From contig CM034126.1 in assembly GCA_019914995.1 (NCBI GenBank), forward strand, positions 8,871,001 to 8,935,000: 64,000 nucleotides of DNA. The letters run 5' to 3'. This DNA comes from Acanthochlamys bracteata (lineage: Eukaryota; Streptophyta; Magnoliopsida; Pandanales; Velloziaceae). This document shows positions 11,050 through 23,110 of this stretch, one piece after another. Positions within the stretch are counted from its first letter, which is position 1. Every line of letters starts with the position of its first letter. A program made the translations under genes and the position numbers. The notes beneath the pieces were generated by a model, which saw only the letters and a program-made list of their open reading frames with translations, was not told the origin of the DNA and made no database searches.

Positions 11050-13380
11050 CCATATTGGATTGGAACTCAGAAACTTCGTTTTCGTTTTCCAGTTATAAGT
11101 TTACCTGTTGTAGTTTTCTAGTATACGCCTTATGCTTTCTTGTAACTAGCACTTATCCCTTGTGTGGTATATGTCGCGTCTCCATGCTTGCATTTATGTT
11201 TGCTTTTGTGACTTTAAAGTGAAAGTAATTGAATAGTGTTACCCATTTTACTCACAGATGACACATTTCAGGACTTAATTTTTTAAATAAATGCAAGTCA
11301 CACACAAGCAAGCATGCATAGCAATCTGATGAATCAATTTTAAGACTTACAAATGTTGAAAGCAAGTCCATAAGTAATAACCTATTCATCTACTCAAAAC
11401 TAATTTTTAATTTTAAAATATTAATATTCTTTTAAAAATATAATTAATTAGTCGTTAAATAAGTAATAATAATACATTTATATTTTTAAAATTAACTTTA
11501 AGAACGTATTTACAAACTAATATTTAATTTTAAAATATTTAATATTATTTTTAAAGTATAACTAATGATATTATATAAGTAAATAATCATGTATAATCTT
11601 TAATATTAGCTTAAAAATATATTTATAAACTAATATTAATTATTAAGTATATATATTTTTACAAATATTTATCAGTATGATATTAAAATTAGAAATTAAA
11701 CATAAGTAAAAATAAATAAATATATAAGACAATATTTATAAATTATATATATTACTATTATAGTATAAAGGATATTTTAGTTTTTGTATATTTTTTTCAA
11801 CTTTTAAGTTTCTTTTGCCAAACAATTTTTTCAACCCTTTTTTTTTAAAAAAATAAATTTATCCAAACATATAGCTTTTTTTTTTAAAAAAAAATTTAGC
11901 TATTTTTTTAAAAAAGTTAAAAAAAAACTTTTATCATAAAAGTTATAATTTTAAGTTTAGCCAAATGCTCCCATAATTGGCGGAAGTCAGGCGGACGCGA
12001 TCAGGATGCAGAAACGAACGCAGCAACGGTAGAAGAGCGGCGGCGATCACAGTACAGACAGACAATCAGGTGCGCTGGAGGCGAGCAATCAAACGGTGAA
12101 GCGATCGAGGCGGCAAGGGCGATTGAGAGGAGGCTCATCCGCTACAAATGGGGCGTAGCTGAAGGAAGAAGGGAGCGGCTAACGACAAAACTGATCAGTG
12201 CAAAGAACGTGGCGGAGGTGTTAAGAAATGCGGCGGAGCGAATGGAAGACGGCGACGATGGAGGCTAACGGCCAAGCGTCAAAGGCGAACGCTCAGCTGG
12301 CCATGCGATCAAGAACCGCAAACGGGGGAGGAAGTCGGCGGTTTAGCCGGCTGACGGTGCGACGACCGACTGTTGCAGCGGCTGTGCGTAAATTATTTTT
12401 GTTAGTTTTTGTGGTAAAGTTGAAGATCTGCGACAATAGCGGCAGTGAAGGTAATCAAAATGGAAGTCACCTATAGCGACAGAGGAAAAGAACAGTAACT
12501 ATATGATTCAACAATAGTAAAAATAAAAGATTCAATAATAATAATAATAATAATAATAGTAATAATAATAATAATAATAATTATTATTATTATTATGATT
12601 CGAACTGCTAATATTATGAAACAAATGACAAGAAAGTTTAGAACGAAAAATGAATATGCTTATAGTTAGATTGTTCGTGTTTTAAATATTCGTAACTGAA
12701 TTTTGTAAATATAAAAAATAAAAATAAAAATTATTAAAAAATAAGTTAGAAGTAGAGTTTAATTTTTATATTTTAATTAGTTTTTGAAGTGGTTTGAAAG
12801 TAAATTCGGATTTTATATTTTAATTATTTTTAAAAATAAGATAAAAATGGAGTTTAATTTATGTTAAATTATATTTAAAATTGAGAACTAAATTAAGTTA
12901 AAAATAATATATAATATTTTTATAAAAAGATTAACAATAATAAATTTTTAGTACTATAATTAAAGTGAATGTTTGTAGAACTCTTTATATAATTATTATT
13001 CTAAACAAAATATTTTATATTTCTTAAACTCTTTTATACTACAAAATGTTTTTAAAAAGATTTAAATACACAAAAAATTTTACATTGTCAAAATTTAGTA
13101 TTACTTATTCTTATATTTTGAAATTGAAAAAATAAAATTCATTCAAAAATTTTAAAATATTGTTATTTAAAATTTTTTAGAAAAATGATTTTATTTCTAT
13201 TGCTCTTTTTATTGACAAAAAGTAGATATTATAGTAAAAAAATGATATCTAATTGGGACCATGCTACTAAATACTAACGCCCATTATTAACTCAATAAGA
13301 AACAAATGACTTCTACTAATTTTCATAATTACCATTCTCTTCTATTTATCCCCACAAAACTCGCCGATACTACTCTCAGC
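11050..13380. other. No supported gene; AT-rich with one GC-rich patch
   Basis: 11390-11960 is extremely AT-rich and ends with TTTAGCCAAATGCTCCCAT, which resembles a MITE or hAT terminus. 11980-12480 is a sharply GC-rich, GGCGG-containing patch with an 82-codon plus frame (12228-12476) of Arg/Ala-rich low-complexity type; I do not regard it as a gene. At 12673-12697 the sequence GTTCGTGTTTTAAATATTCGTAACT closely resembles the terminal repeat of the MITE at 17404-17688. 12700-13250 is AT-rich with nothing recognisable. Confidence 0.4.
12534..12596. repeat. (AAT)n / (ATT)n palindromic microsatellite
   Basis: A run of AAT/ATA trinucleotides with one AGT interruption switches directly into a run of TTA/ATT trinucleotides. 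The whole tract is therefore self-complementary and could form a long hairpin. Confidence 0.9.
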
Positions 13381-13403
13381 GCTCCGCTACTATACCTAAA
13401 TCT

Positions 13404-14346
13404 ATGGCTAAATCAACCATTCCCAACTTTCTCTTTCTCTTTTTCTGCTATCTTCTCTTCATCTGGTTTCTAGTAACACGGTTCGGTTCCAAACTCTCAC
13501 CGTAACCTCTCCCCAGCTGCACGTGTCCTCTCGCATGACGATGAATTTTTCACTTGGACTTCCGGCGAACAAAGCATTCTCGCTCAAGGTCTAGAGACTT
13601 TCACTGATCTTAAAGTCCATTTAGCTCATCGTGATTCGCTTCTTCCTGAAACAACTAATCCGGCGGAGATTTTTCAACAAAAGACTTGACCGTGATGCCG
13701 CCCGTGCCACGGCAATAGCGAAGAAGTTAGCTACCGCAGCTGCGGGGAATACGACGAGGCGACGTGGGAAACGTTCAGGTTTTAGTAGTCCTATTGTTTC
13801 TGGGTTGTCATAAGGGAGTGGTGAGTACTTCACACGCATCGGGATCGGAACTCCGGCGGTGCATGTGTACATGGTTCTTGACACCGGTAGCGATGTCGTG
13901 TGGCTTCAGTGCGCTCCTTGCCGTCGCTGTTACTCGCAATCAGATCAACTGTTCGATCCTCGCCGTTCACGCTCGTTTACAGCGATCCCTTGTGAAGCCT
14001 AGCTTTGTCGCCGACTTGATGTCTCCAGTTGCGATCTCCGCCGTCGATCTTGTCTTTTACCAGGTTTCCTACGGTGATGGTTCATCAACCATAGGTCAGC
14101 TCTCAATGGAAACGTAAACATTCCATGACGGTGCTCGTGTGGATCGTGTCACACTTGGCTGCGGCCATGACAATGAAGGACTCTTCGTTGCGGCGGCGGG
14201 GTTGTTAGGCCTTGGCCGTGGCGTGCTCTCGTTTCCTTCGCAAGCCAGCCGCCGTTTTGGTCCCCGCTTCTCCTACTGTCTCTTAGACCGGACCTCCACC
14301 ACGTCAGCTAACACTACCCGGCTCTCTTCAATAATTTTTGGTCCTG
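13404..14346 (+). pseudogene. Truncated nepenthesin-type (A1) aspartic protease pseudogene
   Basis: An ATG at 13404 starts a hydrophobic signal-peptide-like segment (MAKSTIPNFLFLFF). After frameshifted prosequence comes the mature start GSGEYFTRIGIGTPA (from about 13814). The first catalytic site is DTGSDVVWLQCAPC (13880-13921), followed by the Cys-containing insert SQSDQLFDP, the flap YGDGSSTIGQ (about 14070-14099), and then VTLGCGHDNEGLF and LLGLGRGVLSFPSQ. This order is typical of plant ASPG1/nepenthesin-like extracellular proteases. The gene is dead. There is an early stop after the signal region and several frameshifts. A TAA at 13811-13813 sits exactly where relatives have Gln before GSGEYF, which suggests a CAA to TAA change. 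Homology ends near 14346 after IIFG, so the second catalytic Asp half is absent. The downstream sequence is unrelated. Confidence 0.85.
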
Positions 14347-14459
14347 GTATGGTTCCCATACGAACTACCTCGCCGGAAAAGGAAGAGAATAACCGAGAGA
14401 GAAAGCGGAGAGGAGAAGCAGCCGAAAATCCACGGCGAGAAGAAGAAAAGAGCAGAAAA

Positions 14460-15540
14460 TGAATGAAGTTCGGGAAGCACGACATATTTGGGAAGTAGAG
14501 GACAGCGCACAAGAATCGATGCAATTTTGCTACGGTAATACTGAAGTGGAGTTCTACAGTTTTGTTTCCGACTAAAATAAAAAAGTCGGTCGAACTCTGA
14601 TTATATTGCAGGAGAAATTAGAGTTTCACCTACTTGATATATTTATACAATTGGTATATTTATAATGTACAGTAATGCACCAAAATAAAATAACTTTATA
14701 CACGAATCCAAAGATGATCTAACAATCTTGGTCCCTAATAGTATGCTTGAATTTATGGTTAAAAAATATAATAACAAATGTATAAAAAATTAATTAAAAA
14801 ACAATAATAATTATTTAGTTTTATAATATTTATATATATAATAAGAGTAATAAATTAATTATATTTGAATAAATAAATAAATAATGAGTAATGAAAATAA
14901 ATTTTATAAAAAATTCAACTATTTTTTTATTTATATTAATCTTACTTTTAAATTAATTTAATAAAATTAAAATTAAATCAATTTTTAAATATAAAAATAT
15001 TTAATCATATAGTTTTATTATTTTTTACCAATTAAAATTAAATAAATAAAATATAATTATTATAATAAAATAACATATTATTTTAAATTAAATATTAATT
15101 AAATTAGAATTAAATAAATGTTAGTATAAATGAAATATAAATATTAAATTTGATTATATAATGTTAAATTAAAAATAAATTTTAAATAAAAAATAAAAAA
15201 AGATAAAAAAAATAAATTTGCTTTTTTTTTATAATCTTGTCTCACTAAATTAATAGATACATATTTAACTACAATATATAAAAATGGATGGAGAATTGTT
15301 CCCTTCCATTCTATTAATAAATAACCAAATATGTTAGAGATAGAGAAATGGATCACCTTTTCCTACAGATCATCCAAACAATGTCCAAGTAACCGAGTCT
15401 CTTTTTTCATCATCTTCTACATGAATATAACTATGTAACCAAACATACGGAAACAAAAACAAAGATAAGTTCTACTTGTTTTGTAACTGCAGGTTTGAAA
15501 TTTCGAAGCATATGCAAATAAAAGAAACAAGCTAATAAGA
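14460..15540. other. AT-rich sequence, no gene seen
   Basis: 14740-15200 is very AT-rich with many TAAATTAAATA-type words. No coding, RNA or clear terminal-repeat structure is visible. Confidence 0.5.
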
Positions 15541-16886
15541 GTGTTTTTCTTGTTTCTGTGCATGGTTGGTGAGAGCAATTTCCAACATGTAAAGTGGAAA
15601 CCGGCTGCAGAAAGACGGAAGAAGAAAACTCAAGATAGAAACTTCAGTTGTGAAGATGCAAAATGGAACTCGTTGAAGGAAAATTTGGAGGAAAAATATT
15701 GCAGCCCAAGTGTTTGTTGTTATGACAATGAGAGCAACTCTCTGTAATTACAAGGATATCTACCTACTTGAAATGCTTTCTCTCCGACCTTGTCAGCAGA
15801 TCTGTTCATTTTAGCTTCATGAGCTTGCGGAAAATCAGTTGTTTATCAAGTGTTAACTCAGATAAGTCTCTTTGACTCCTCAATGGCAGTATCTACATGA
15901 TCGAACTTTGTAGTTAGATCTCTAAAAACCTTCTCTATTATAGACCGGTCAGAAGATTGCTCACCATATCATTCCCATCTAGTTACGATGGCTGTAACTC
16001 TAGACATATAATCATGAATTGATTCATCGGACAGCTTTGAAAGGTAAGTTTCAAACTTCTGAGGAAGAGTTGATGAAGCTTCGTAGTCATTCCCTTCGAG
16101 GAGCTTTGAAACTGTCTTTCCAAGGTTGTCCGTGCTTGATTTGAAGTAGGTGTGGAAGCAATTCCTCAGAAAATAGTTTCATGAACAGCTTGTTGAAAAA
16201 AGTACAATGCCTATCATCTCTATTCATATTCTCTTTCAATCGCCTTGCATCATCAGGATCTTCAAAGTCATTCTTGACCAAATCCCACAAATTGTGAACA
16301 AACGTCTCATCTTGAAACTCTAGAACTTGTAATTCTCACCCTTGCAAATGGCATTAGTGGTTGAGGCATACTTATGGAGTTTTCGTTCATAGTCATGGTG
16401 CTTCTCTTCTTACAGGAATTCTATCAAACAACTTCTCTGCAGTCAAAACCAACAGCAAGTCTACATCACTAGTGTTTTAAGTGCCTCTCAGTTTGATAAC
16501 TTCGGATCCTACAACACCTGGCTGTGGTTGCAACCAGCTCTGATATCACAGATTGATCGAAACGAGACCAAGTCAAGTACAAAGAAAACAAAGGTCTTTC
16601 TCTGCAGTGAGAAGAGAGCACGCACCATAGAAGGCTTCTCTTAAAACATGAGAAGCACAAAACAAACCTTGATACTTGACTGAAACAAGGATAGGCTATA
16701 AATAGGCATACAACTTAAATTGCGGAAGGTGTAGGAAGTGGGACTCCTGAGAACATGTTCTTGACTGATTCAACAATAGCTACGCGCTAACCTGAGCACT
16801 GCATGAACATGAGAAGTAAGTGAATAACTAACCGCAAAGATAATTAAATTGGAAATTGTACTTCGAATTGCACTTCAACATCAACA
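15541..16886 (-). mobile_element. Truncated Ty1/copia element: 5' LTR, primer-binding site and gag
   Basis: Minus strand. A probable LTR runs from 16886 (TGTTGATGTTGAAG) down to about 16549. It is followed by a primer-binding site (plus-strand GCTCTGATATCA, 16537-16548) that is one mismatch from the initiator-Met-tRNA consensus. Gag of the UBN2/DUF4219 type follows: MWDLVKNDFEDPDDARRLKE (16290-16231), FETYLSKLSDESIHDYMSRV and VFRDLTTKFDHVDTAIEESK (about 16060-15870), and QAHEAKMNRSA (about 15825). A damaged zinc-knuckle-like CSHCHNNKH lies near 15720. Stops and frameshifts are present. Pol and a 3' LTR are missing, so the element is truncated, with the left border uncertain (about 15540). Confidence 0.7.
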
Positions 16887-17159
16887 ACTCTCTAATTATA
16901 GTTGTTCTTCTGTTTCTTCCTTATGTTGTGGTTCTCTAAATTGAGGAGCGGAATCAATGTTGGGTTAGCGAGTAGCGGTGAAGGTGGTTTTCAAATTCAC
17001 TACCTGGGATAGCAAAGGTTGCTAGCGCCAATCAGGTAGTATACTGTATAATTTTCTTTTTCTCCTCTATCAAATTGATAGCCGCCGCGATCTTGATCGT
17101 GTCTGGCGGCCCATCTCTCATTAGACTCGTCACTATTAGATATCACCCACTGTATTTAT

Positions 17160-17830
17160 GTACTGATACGCAATGAAATTAAGAAATTAAGGGAAATACG
17201 AAGACGAACAAAATTCAAGTAGAAGATGAAAACCGCCTGAAGTGAGATTGACGATAATCAAGAAAGAAGATCAATTCCACGATGCCCCTTCTGTAGGAGC
17301 AACCATCTATTTATACTAGTACTCATGACTCGGGTAGGTACGATCTTACTACAATTGAAATATCTCTACTCCTAGACTTCCTACTAAACCTAACTTCTTA
17401 TTAATGCGTGTTTTAAATGTCCGTAACTTCACTTTTTTCTCGCCAGATTTTGAATTCCAAATAGTTCCTATGTTTCAATTACACAAAGAACTCAAAACTC
17501 TACTTCCATATACGGAACTCTAATTCTAAGTTTCTTACTTATATATTTTTCAATACAATTATATCTTTCAATTTTCAAAATCTATTGAAACATAAATACT
17601 GAACTCCACTTTCACTTTATTTTAAAAAAACTCTATTTCTTACTTTTCATTCTCACGAAACTCAGTTACGGATATTTAAAACACGCACTTACTCAACTAA
17701 GCAGCTGCTGCTACTCGTACTACTACTTAGCTAGGTACACGAACAACCCACACAGTTTGCCTTTCTTGTGCACACCTCCCTACGTGGCCTTGTTGCAATC
17801 TCGTTCAGCCCCTGGTTGCCACATGTGACA
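17160..17830 (-). repeat. 3' LTR of the gypsy element (contains a MITE)
   Basis: It matches 22753-23110 over both ends, for example CTGAAGTGAGATT(G/A)ACG, TCAATTCCACGATGC, ACTCATGACTC and CACCTCCCTAC. It ends TGACA at 17830, and the adjacent plus sequence TTCCCCTCCTCTGGAAA is the complement of a polypurine tract. The length of 671 bp is explained by a 285-bp MITE; without it the LTR is about 383 bp versus 358 bp for its sibling. Confidence 0.85.
17404..17688. mobile_element. Tourist-like (PIF/Harbinger) MITE in the gypsy LTR
   Basis: Terminal inverted repeats of about 25 bp are present: left ATGCGTGTTTTAAATGTCCG and right, reverse complemented, GTGCGTGTTTTAAATATCCG, both continuing TAACT. 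The element is flanked by TTA at 17401-17403 and 17689-17691, the 3-bp target typical of Tourist elements. The sibling LTR has the uninterrupted site CTTATTACTCAAC (22971-22983), which proves insertion after the gypsy element arrived. It is 285 bp long with no coding capacity. Confidence 0.88.
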
Positions 17831-19456
17831 TTCCCCTCCTCTGGAAAACTCACCCTCGAGACGGGTATGAATCAGCGATGAGTTAAGGTGTTCCATAGAA
17901 GTAGCATTTTGGGAACTCCTTTGTTTTCCCCTATATATTTAGAAAAAGGTAGCAGTTCATGCTTCGAAATTGGCATAAGCTGATTAGAGATCCTTGGAGG
18001 GATGAATCACCCTTCTTTTAGCTGAGATATGTGAAAAACTTAGTGATTCGTACCTCGTCATGTAGCTTAAGTTTGTATGCGACGGGACTAATCCTTTGAA
18101 GTATCTCATATGGTCCATAAAAATCGGTGGGGTAATTTTTGATTGCTTCTTTCAGCTAGAGATGACTGCCTACAGGGTTAACTTAAGAAAGACATTCTTT
18201 CCTATCGGGAATTGCTTCTCTCTTTTTCGGCGACCAGCAAGTTGCTTCATCATACTCTGAGCTCTACAGAGATGGTATCACAGCTCTCCTAAAATGATGT
18301 CCCTCTCACGTAGTTGTGCTCCAAGCATGTTGTCTAAACCCTATGGGAATGATACCAACGGGGATGGTTACCTTCCGTAAATAGCTTCAAAAGGAGACAC
18401 ATTTCTGAAGGAGTAAACAAAAGTGATGTATAAACACTCCAGTCAATGCAGCTAGTGCATCTAATGGTGGGGATGTTCTCTAATGAAGCATCTCAAGAAC
18501 GCTTCTAAACCACGATTAACAATCCGATTGGCCATCCGTTTGGTGATTGTACACTTTAACTCACACGCAACGAAATACCTTAGATATAGTGGAGCTCTTG
18601 CTAGAAATAAATTAGGAAAATGGGATCTAGGTCTCACGCAATGGAAGTTGGGCTCCTATATAACTTGATGACTTTTTAGTGAAGCGCCAGCGACTCTCAT
18701 GCCAAAGAGGAATGAAATAGGCATATTTGGACAGTCGACCCACTACGACCATTATCACGTCCTTATCTTCGAATAGCGGAAGTCCATGGATGAAATCCAC
18801 CGAAAATTCAGACCAAACACAGTCCCTAATAGTCAATGGTTATAGCAGTCCCAAGGGGCACAACCTTTCTATTTTGGCTTGCACACAAAAATGTATGTTG
18901 CAATGTAGCCTTGAATGTCTCTCGATATGCCCGACCAATAAAAATTTGGGACAATCGCTTATACATTGGAAAATGTGCGGCGTGACCCCCATAAGTCGAG
19001 TTATGAGCTTCAAAGAGGAGTTATGCTCATAAAGCTGCATTGGCAGGAACTCATATGCATTCCTTGTGCATAAGAATTCCACTCGCTGATGTTAACTTTG
19101 GTTGTGTCCATTTTTAGGCAGCCATGATTTATGATTTCATTTGGGAACCTTCCTACTGGCTCGCTTCAAATCTTTCTAGAGGTTGGTTGGAACAACAAGT
19201 GAAGTTTTAGGGTAGCGAGACAATGCATCAGCAACCGTATTGCTTCCTCCATAATGGTATTTGAATTTGTATTCATAAATTCATAATCCATAAGCTTTAC
19301 TAGCCATTTATGCTACTTGTCAAGCTTAATCGCTATTTTAGTAAATGCTTCAAACTCAAATTGTCTGTTAGTATTGTAAATCGATGAAAATGAGGTATGG
19401 CTGCCATTTTTGTGATGCAAATACAAATGCCATAAATCTCCTTTTCCTAGATAGAT

Positions 19457-20189
19457 TGTGAGAGTGGTAAAGCCACTCCGCTATGTTAAGATATGCTTAG
19501 TTTGCTTTTTTTTTCTTACTCTTTTTGTCTTAGAAAAGTGATCCTTTTAAGCTATTTTAAAGTAGTGTGGAATACTCTAGAAAAGTAAAAAATATTTATG
19601 GTGTCAAAGATATTTTAGAAGTATGAGAGATATTTATGTACTCATTTATGGCACTTCAATTTGTGTGCCAAGATATTTGTAAATGATTATTATCTTATAA
19701 AGATATTTTAAGAGAACCTTCTAGATAAGCATTCTCCACTATCTAATTAAAGCCATCTCCACTATTCATTAAGAGGAGAAAATATTATGAGTAGGGCGGA
19801 GGAGCTCCCATTTGGAATCATTGAGCTAGCAAGGATAAGTATCCAAGCATACACTATTGCTCTTAGGGTAGCCACCAACAATCTCACTTGTATGAAACAA
19901 TTGTGATCTCTCTAATAAGAGCTAAGCTTGGTATTAGCCTTGTAAAGAGAGTGGTGTAACTCTTATTTCTTAGTAAGTTTCGTTTGCTATTACCGTCGTA
20001 GTTTTTCCCGTCTCTGCCAAGTAGGAGAGAGTTTTACACATAAAATTTTGTGCCAATTGTCTGCTGTTTTTAATCTTATCTCATACTTCTCTTGAGTTGT
20101 AAGATCCTTGGCACTTATAATTTCGTTGCGCTATTTGTGGCGTTTAGTTTCCTCTGTACACGTGTTTGTGCCTGATCTCTAATCCTACA
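19457..20189 (+). mobile_element. Solo Ty1/copia-type LTR nested in gypsy RNase H
   Basis: The gypsy RNase H frame reads FFNKELNRD.VSL just above 20190 and resumes SI.EKEIYGI just below 19457, so the 733 bp between is an insertion. It begins TGTGAGAGTGG and ends ATCCTACA. Flanks TAGAT (19452-19456) and TAGAC (20190-20194) match at 4 of 5 positions. The 3' part has a U5-like segment (GTTTTTCCCGTCTCTGCC ... AAAATTTTGTGCC) that is typical of copia LTRs in plus orientation. No internal region remains, which indicates LTR-LTR recombination. Confidence 0.7.
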
Positions 20190-22752
20190 TAGACTTACCT
20201 AATCACGATTGAGCTCCTTATTGAAGAAGTCTATAATCACTAATTTTGTGTTAAAATAGCACCTATCCCTCTCCCATAAGCGTCTGTCTCCACTGTGAAG
20301 CGTTGAGACAAGTCAAGGGCAAGTAACACTAGTTTTTCTTTTCAAGCATTCAAAGGCTGCTTCGTCTTCAAGGGCTTAAGAGAATGATTCCTTTTTCAGG
20401 AGACCATAAGAGACACTGCATGTTGCTATCGTTCTTCAAAAACCTTTGATAATACCCCGTAAGGTTTAGGAATCGTCGAAGCATAGTGCTAAAATCTTAG
20501 GGTCTGGATAGTCCCACATAGCCTCCACCTTGGATGGAGAAGCTATAATGCTCTGACCTGGATAAAATATGTCCTATGTACTCTAACTCGCGATAGCCGA
20601 AATTACATTTGGATAAGTTTGCATTTAGCAGTTGTTCTGCAAAATCGTAAAGACAGACAGCTGGGTGCTAAATATGATCCTGTCAATTAGTGTTGTGCGC
20701 TAATATATTATTAGAAGAAACTAAGACATACTTATAATGGCAATGAAGAAACACATCAATTATCAAGAATTGGAAGGTGGCCGGTGCATTCATCAATCCG
20801 AACAACATAATAAGAAATTCATAATACACGTCATGTGTCCTAAATTTGATCTTATTGATATCCTCCTCCTTGATACAAATCTGGTGTACCCAAATTTGAG
20901 ATTAATCTTGGAAAACATGCATGCTCTATGGAGTTCGTTGACTAATTCTTCTATGACAAGAATATGACGTTTGTTTTTAGTGATACTTATTCTTAATAAT
21001 GATATCGTTTAGCATGCGACAGTCGATGAAAAATCTCCACGATCCATGCTTCTTCTTTATTAATAGCATAGATAACGCTATAAGCTTGGCTGTATGGTCC
21101 CCTTACGAAAGCATCTTTCATAAGGGACCAATGACAAGGATGTAAGCTAGCAGGTTATGAGATTCCTCCTTGAATCTCTTTCAAGACAAAGTCATGGCCT
21201 TACACTAAGAATCGCATATTAGATGCGCCAGTTATGCATGAATCTCCTAAACTTTCCAACTATTGAATGCTAAGTACGATATCCTTTCCCCCTAAAGGAA
21301 AGGGTCCACATTGACTACGACCTTTAGCTCCTTATACTTCATATGGAATTTCTTTGTAGAGGACCTCAATTAAATGAGATTGTCTTTCCACTAGCTCTCA
21401 ATCTTGAGCGACTGAACTGCATATGCCACTAGACGAAGATGTTTGGCCAGCCGTTTAGAAATAAAGCTGTGCGCACTTCCTAAATCAACAAAGATAAACA
21501 ATTCGTGTCGCTTGACTTTCCTACTACCCTCATTGTTTGAGTGCCAACAATTCTGCTCATTACGCTCAAGGATAAGGTGTCTTCTTCTATCATGTCACAT
21601 TATCTAGATCTTTGATTTGCTCTTCTCCCACATCATTTGAATCATAGCTAGCGAGTGAATATAGTAGGGTCGTGCATCTGTGATTTCTTTCATACTTTAC
21701 GTCACAATAAAAATATAGGCTCTTAGATCTTCTTGAATTAATCTCTGCTCTAGTGAGCCGAGGATTTGAATTTCCCTTAGTTGCTTGAAAAGAAATTGAG
21801 CTTTTTGTCGTGCCTGAATTGAGTGTCATGAGCAGAGCTGCTGATGCAGATAAGAAAATATGGTGAACTAGTGGTGTTTGAATCTCCTGCGGTCTTACTT
21901 TTAAACAACTAAGCTAACATATAGGTATCCTGCAAGCTAGTTGGAGTCTAGCCGTTACTTTCATAGCATGTTTTGGAGAGGCCTCATAGAAGTGTTCGAC
22001 CAAGTCTTCTTTTGTGGTGTGAGGTAATCTGACATATAGATCCATGAAAAGAGCTTGATATTCATGCACCGACTTGACTTGTTTGAGCTTGATTTTCGTA
22101 GCTCGCACTTGCAAAAGTTAAAGAGCTAAAGATGAAAGAGTGCAGCTGTCAAGACTTCCCAAGAATGTTGCGGGCGGTCATAGTACATACAACTATGTCA
22201 ATACGCAATCCATTCACAAGTTCATAATAACGAAAATACCTTACTGTTGAATATATCTATTATGACAGTTCCTTTTGATCGAAGAACGTCAAGGCTTGAT
22301 GAACCATAAGATCCCATTTGAGAGCTTTGAGTAGCGGAACGTTGGTGAGTCGGTACGGTTGCTAGTGATGGTGGGGCATTGGTGCAGCTATTGTGAAAAT
22401 GTCGGGTAATGATGAAACTATATAGGAGCTTATAAGTTTCCTAGCTGAATGTTGCACGCTAAGGGAGGCGTATCCCTTTTAGTTCTAGTTCTGAATAGTG
22501 GAGCAATATGTTGTTAGGGCTTAGTTACTTTTGTTCTTTAGTTGTATGGATAGCAAAGAAAACTAGTGTGAGTTTCTCAACATTAGACGACATGCGTTGC
22601 ATTTCCTCTAACATGAGGTTCTCTTTGTCGGTTAGTTCTAACTTGGTGAAGGAGGGGTTGACAACTCCACAATGGTGATGGTTAGTCTTGGCGTTTCGGC
22701 GAGTCGGAAGTAGAGATGCGATAATTCTTCATAATATTACTGTGCTACAAAA

Positions 22753-23110
22753 TGTAACGATACATAATAAAATTATGAAAATAATGGAGATAAAAAGACA
22801 AACAAAACTAGTAAAATATGAAAACAAGACTGAAGTGAGATTAACGGTAATTAAGAAAGAAGATTAATTCCACGATGCTGCTTCTATAGGAGCATCTATT
22901 TATTTTTATAAGTACTCATGACTCAAGCCATTAAAGTCTTGTTACAATTAAAATACCTTTATTCCTGCTTCTTATTACTCAACTCAGCTACTTCTACTGC
23001 TATTACTTAGGCGAGGCGTACGAGCAACCCACCCAGTTTGTCTTTCTTGTTTGCACCTCCCTACATGGCCATGTTGCAATCACTTTAGGGCCTCGTTAAC
23101 ACATATGACA
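22753..23110 (-). repeat. 5' LTR of the gypsy element
   Basis: It runs from TGTCATATGTG (minus strand, 23110) to CGTTACA (22753). The adjacent primer-binding site is damaged: plus GTGCTACAAAATGTAACG lacks a few bases relative to the usual GCTCTGATACCAAAATGTAAC arrangement. The LTR keeps the empty site of the MITE present in its partner. Confidence 0.85.

Larger units (their letters stand above)
17160..23110 (-). mobile_element. Ty3/gypsy (chromovirus-like) LTR retrotransposon, complete in outline but dead
   Basis: The element is bounded by related LTRs and by TTTAT at 17155-17159 and 23111-23115. Minus-strand order is: gag (22114-21914, VHEYQALFMDLYVRLP); zinc knuckle (about 21720-21670, YFYCDVKYERNHRC); protease (about 21500, FVDLGSAHSFIS, where DSG has become DLG); RT (about 21060-20800, FSKINLKFGYTRF); RNase H start (about 20310, FTVETDAYGRGIGAIL); RNase H end after a nested LTR (about 19440-19240, EKEIYGI, ILTDNLSLKHLL); integrase zinc-binding region (19082-18840); and integrase core (18836-18627, FSVDFIHGLPLFEDKDVIM, VVVGRLSKYAYFIPL). 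The C-terminal integrase region is near 18230-18020 (RRKREKQFPIG). Gag-zinc finger-PR-RT-RH-IN order and the motifs fit plant Ty3/gypsy. Many stops prevent function. Confidence 0.88.

Noticed and set aside
12228-12476. 82-codon plus frame in a GC-rich patch
   Set aside because: Arg/Ala-rich low complexity without family resemblance; open mainly because the patch is GC-rich.
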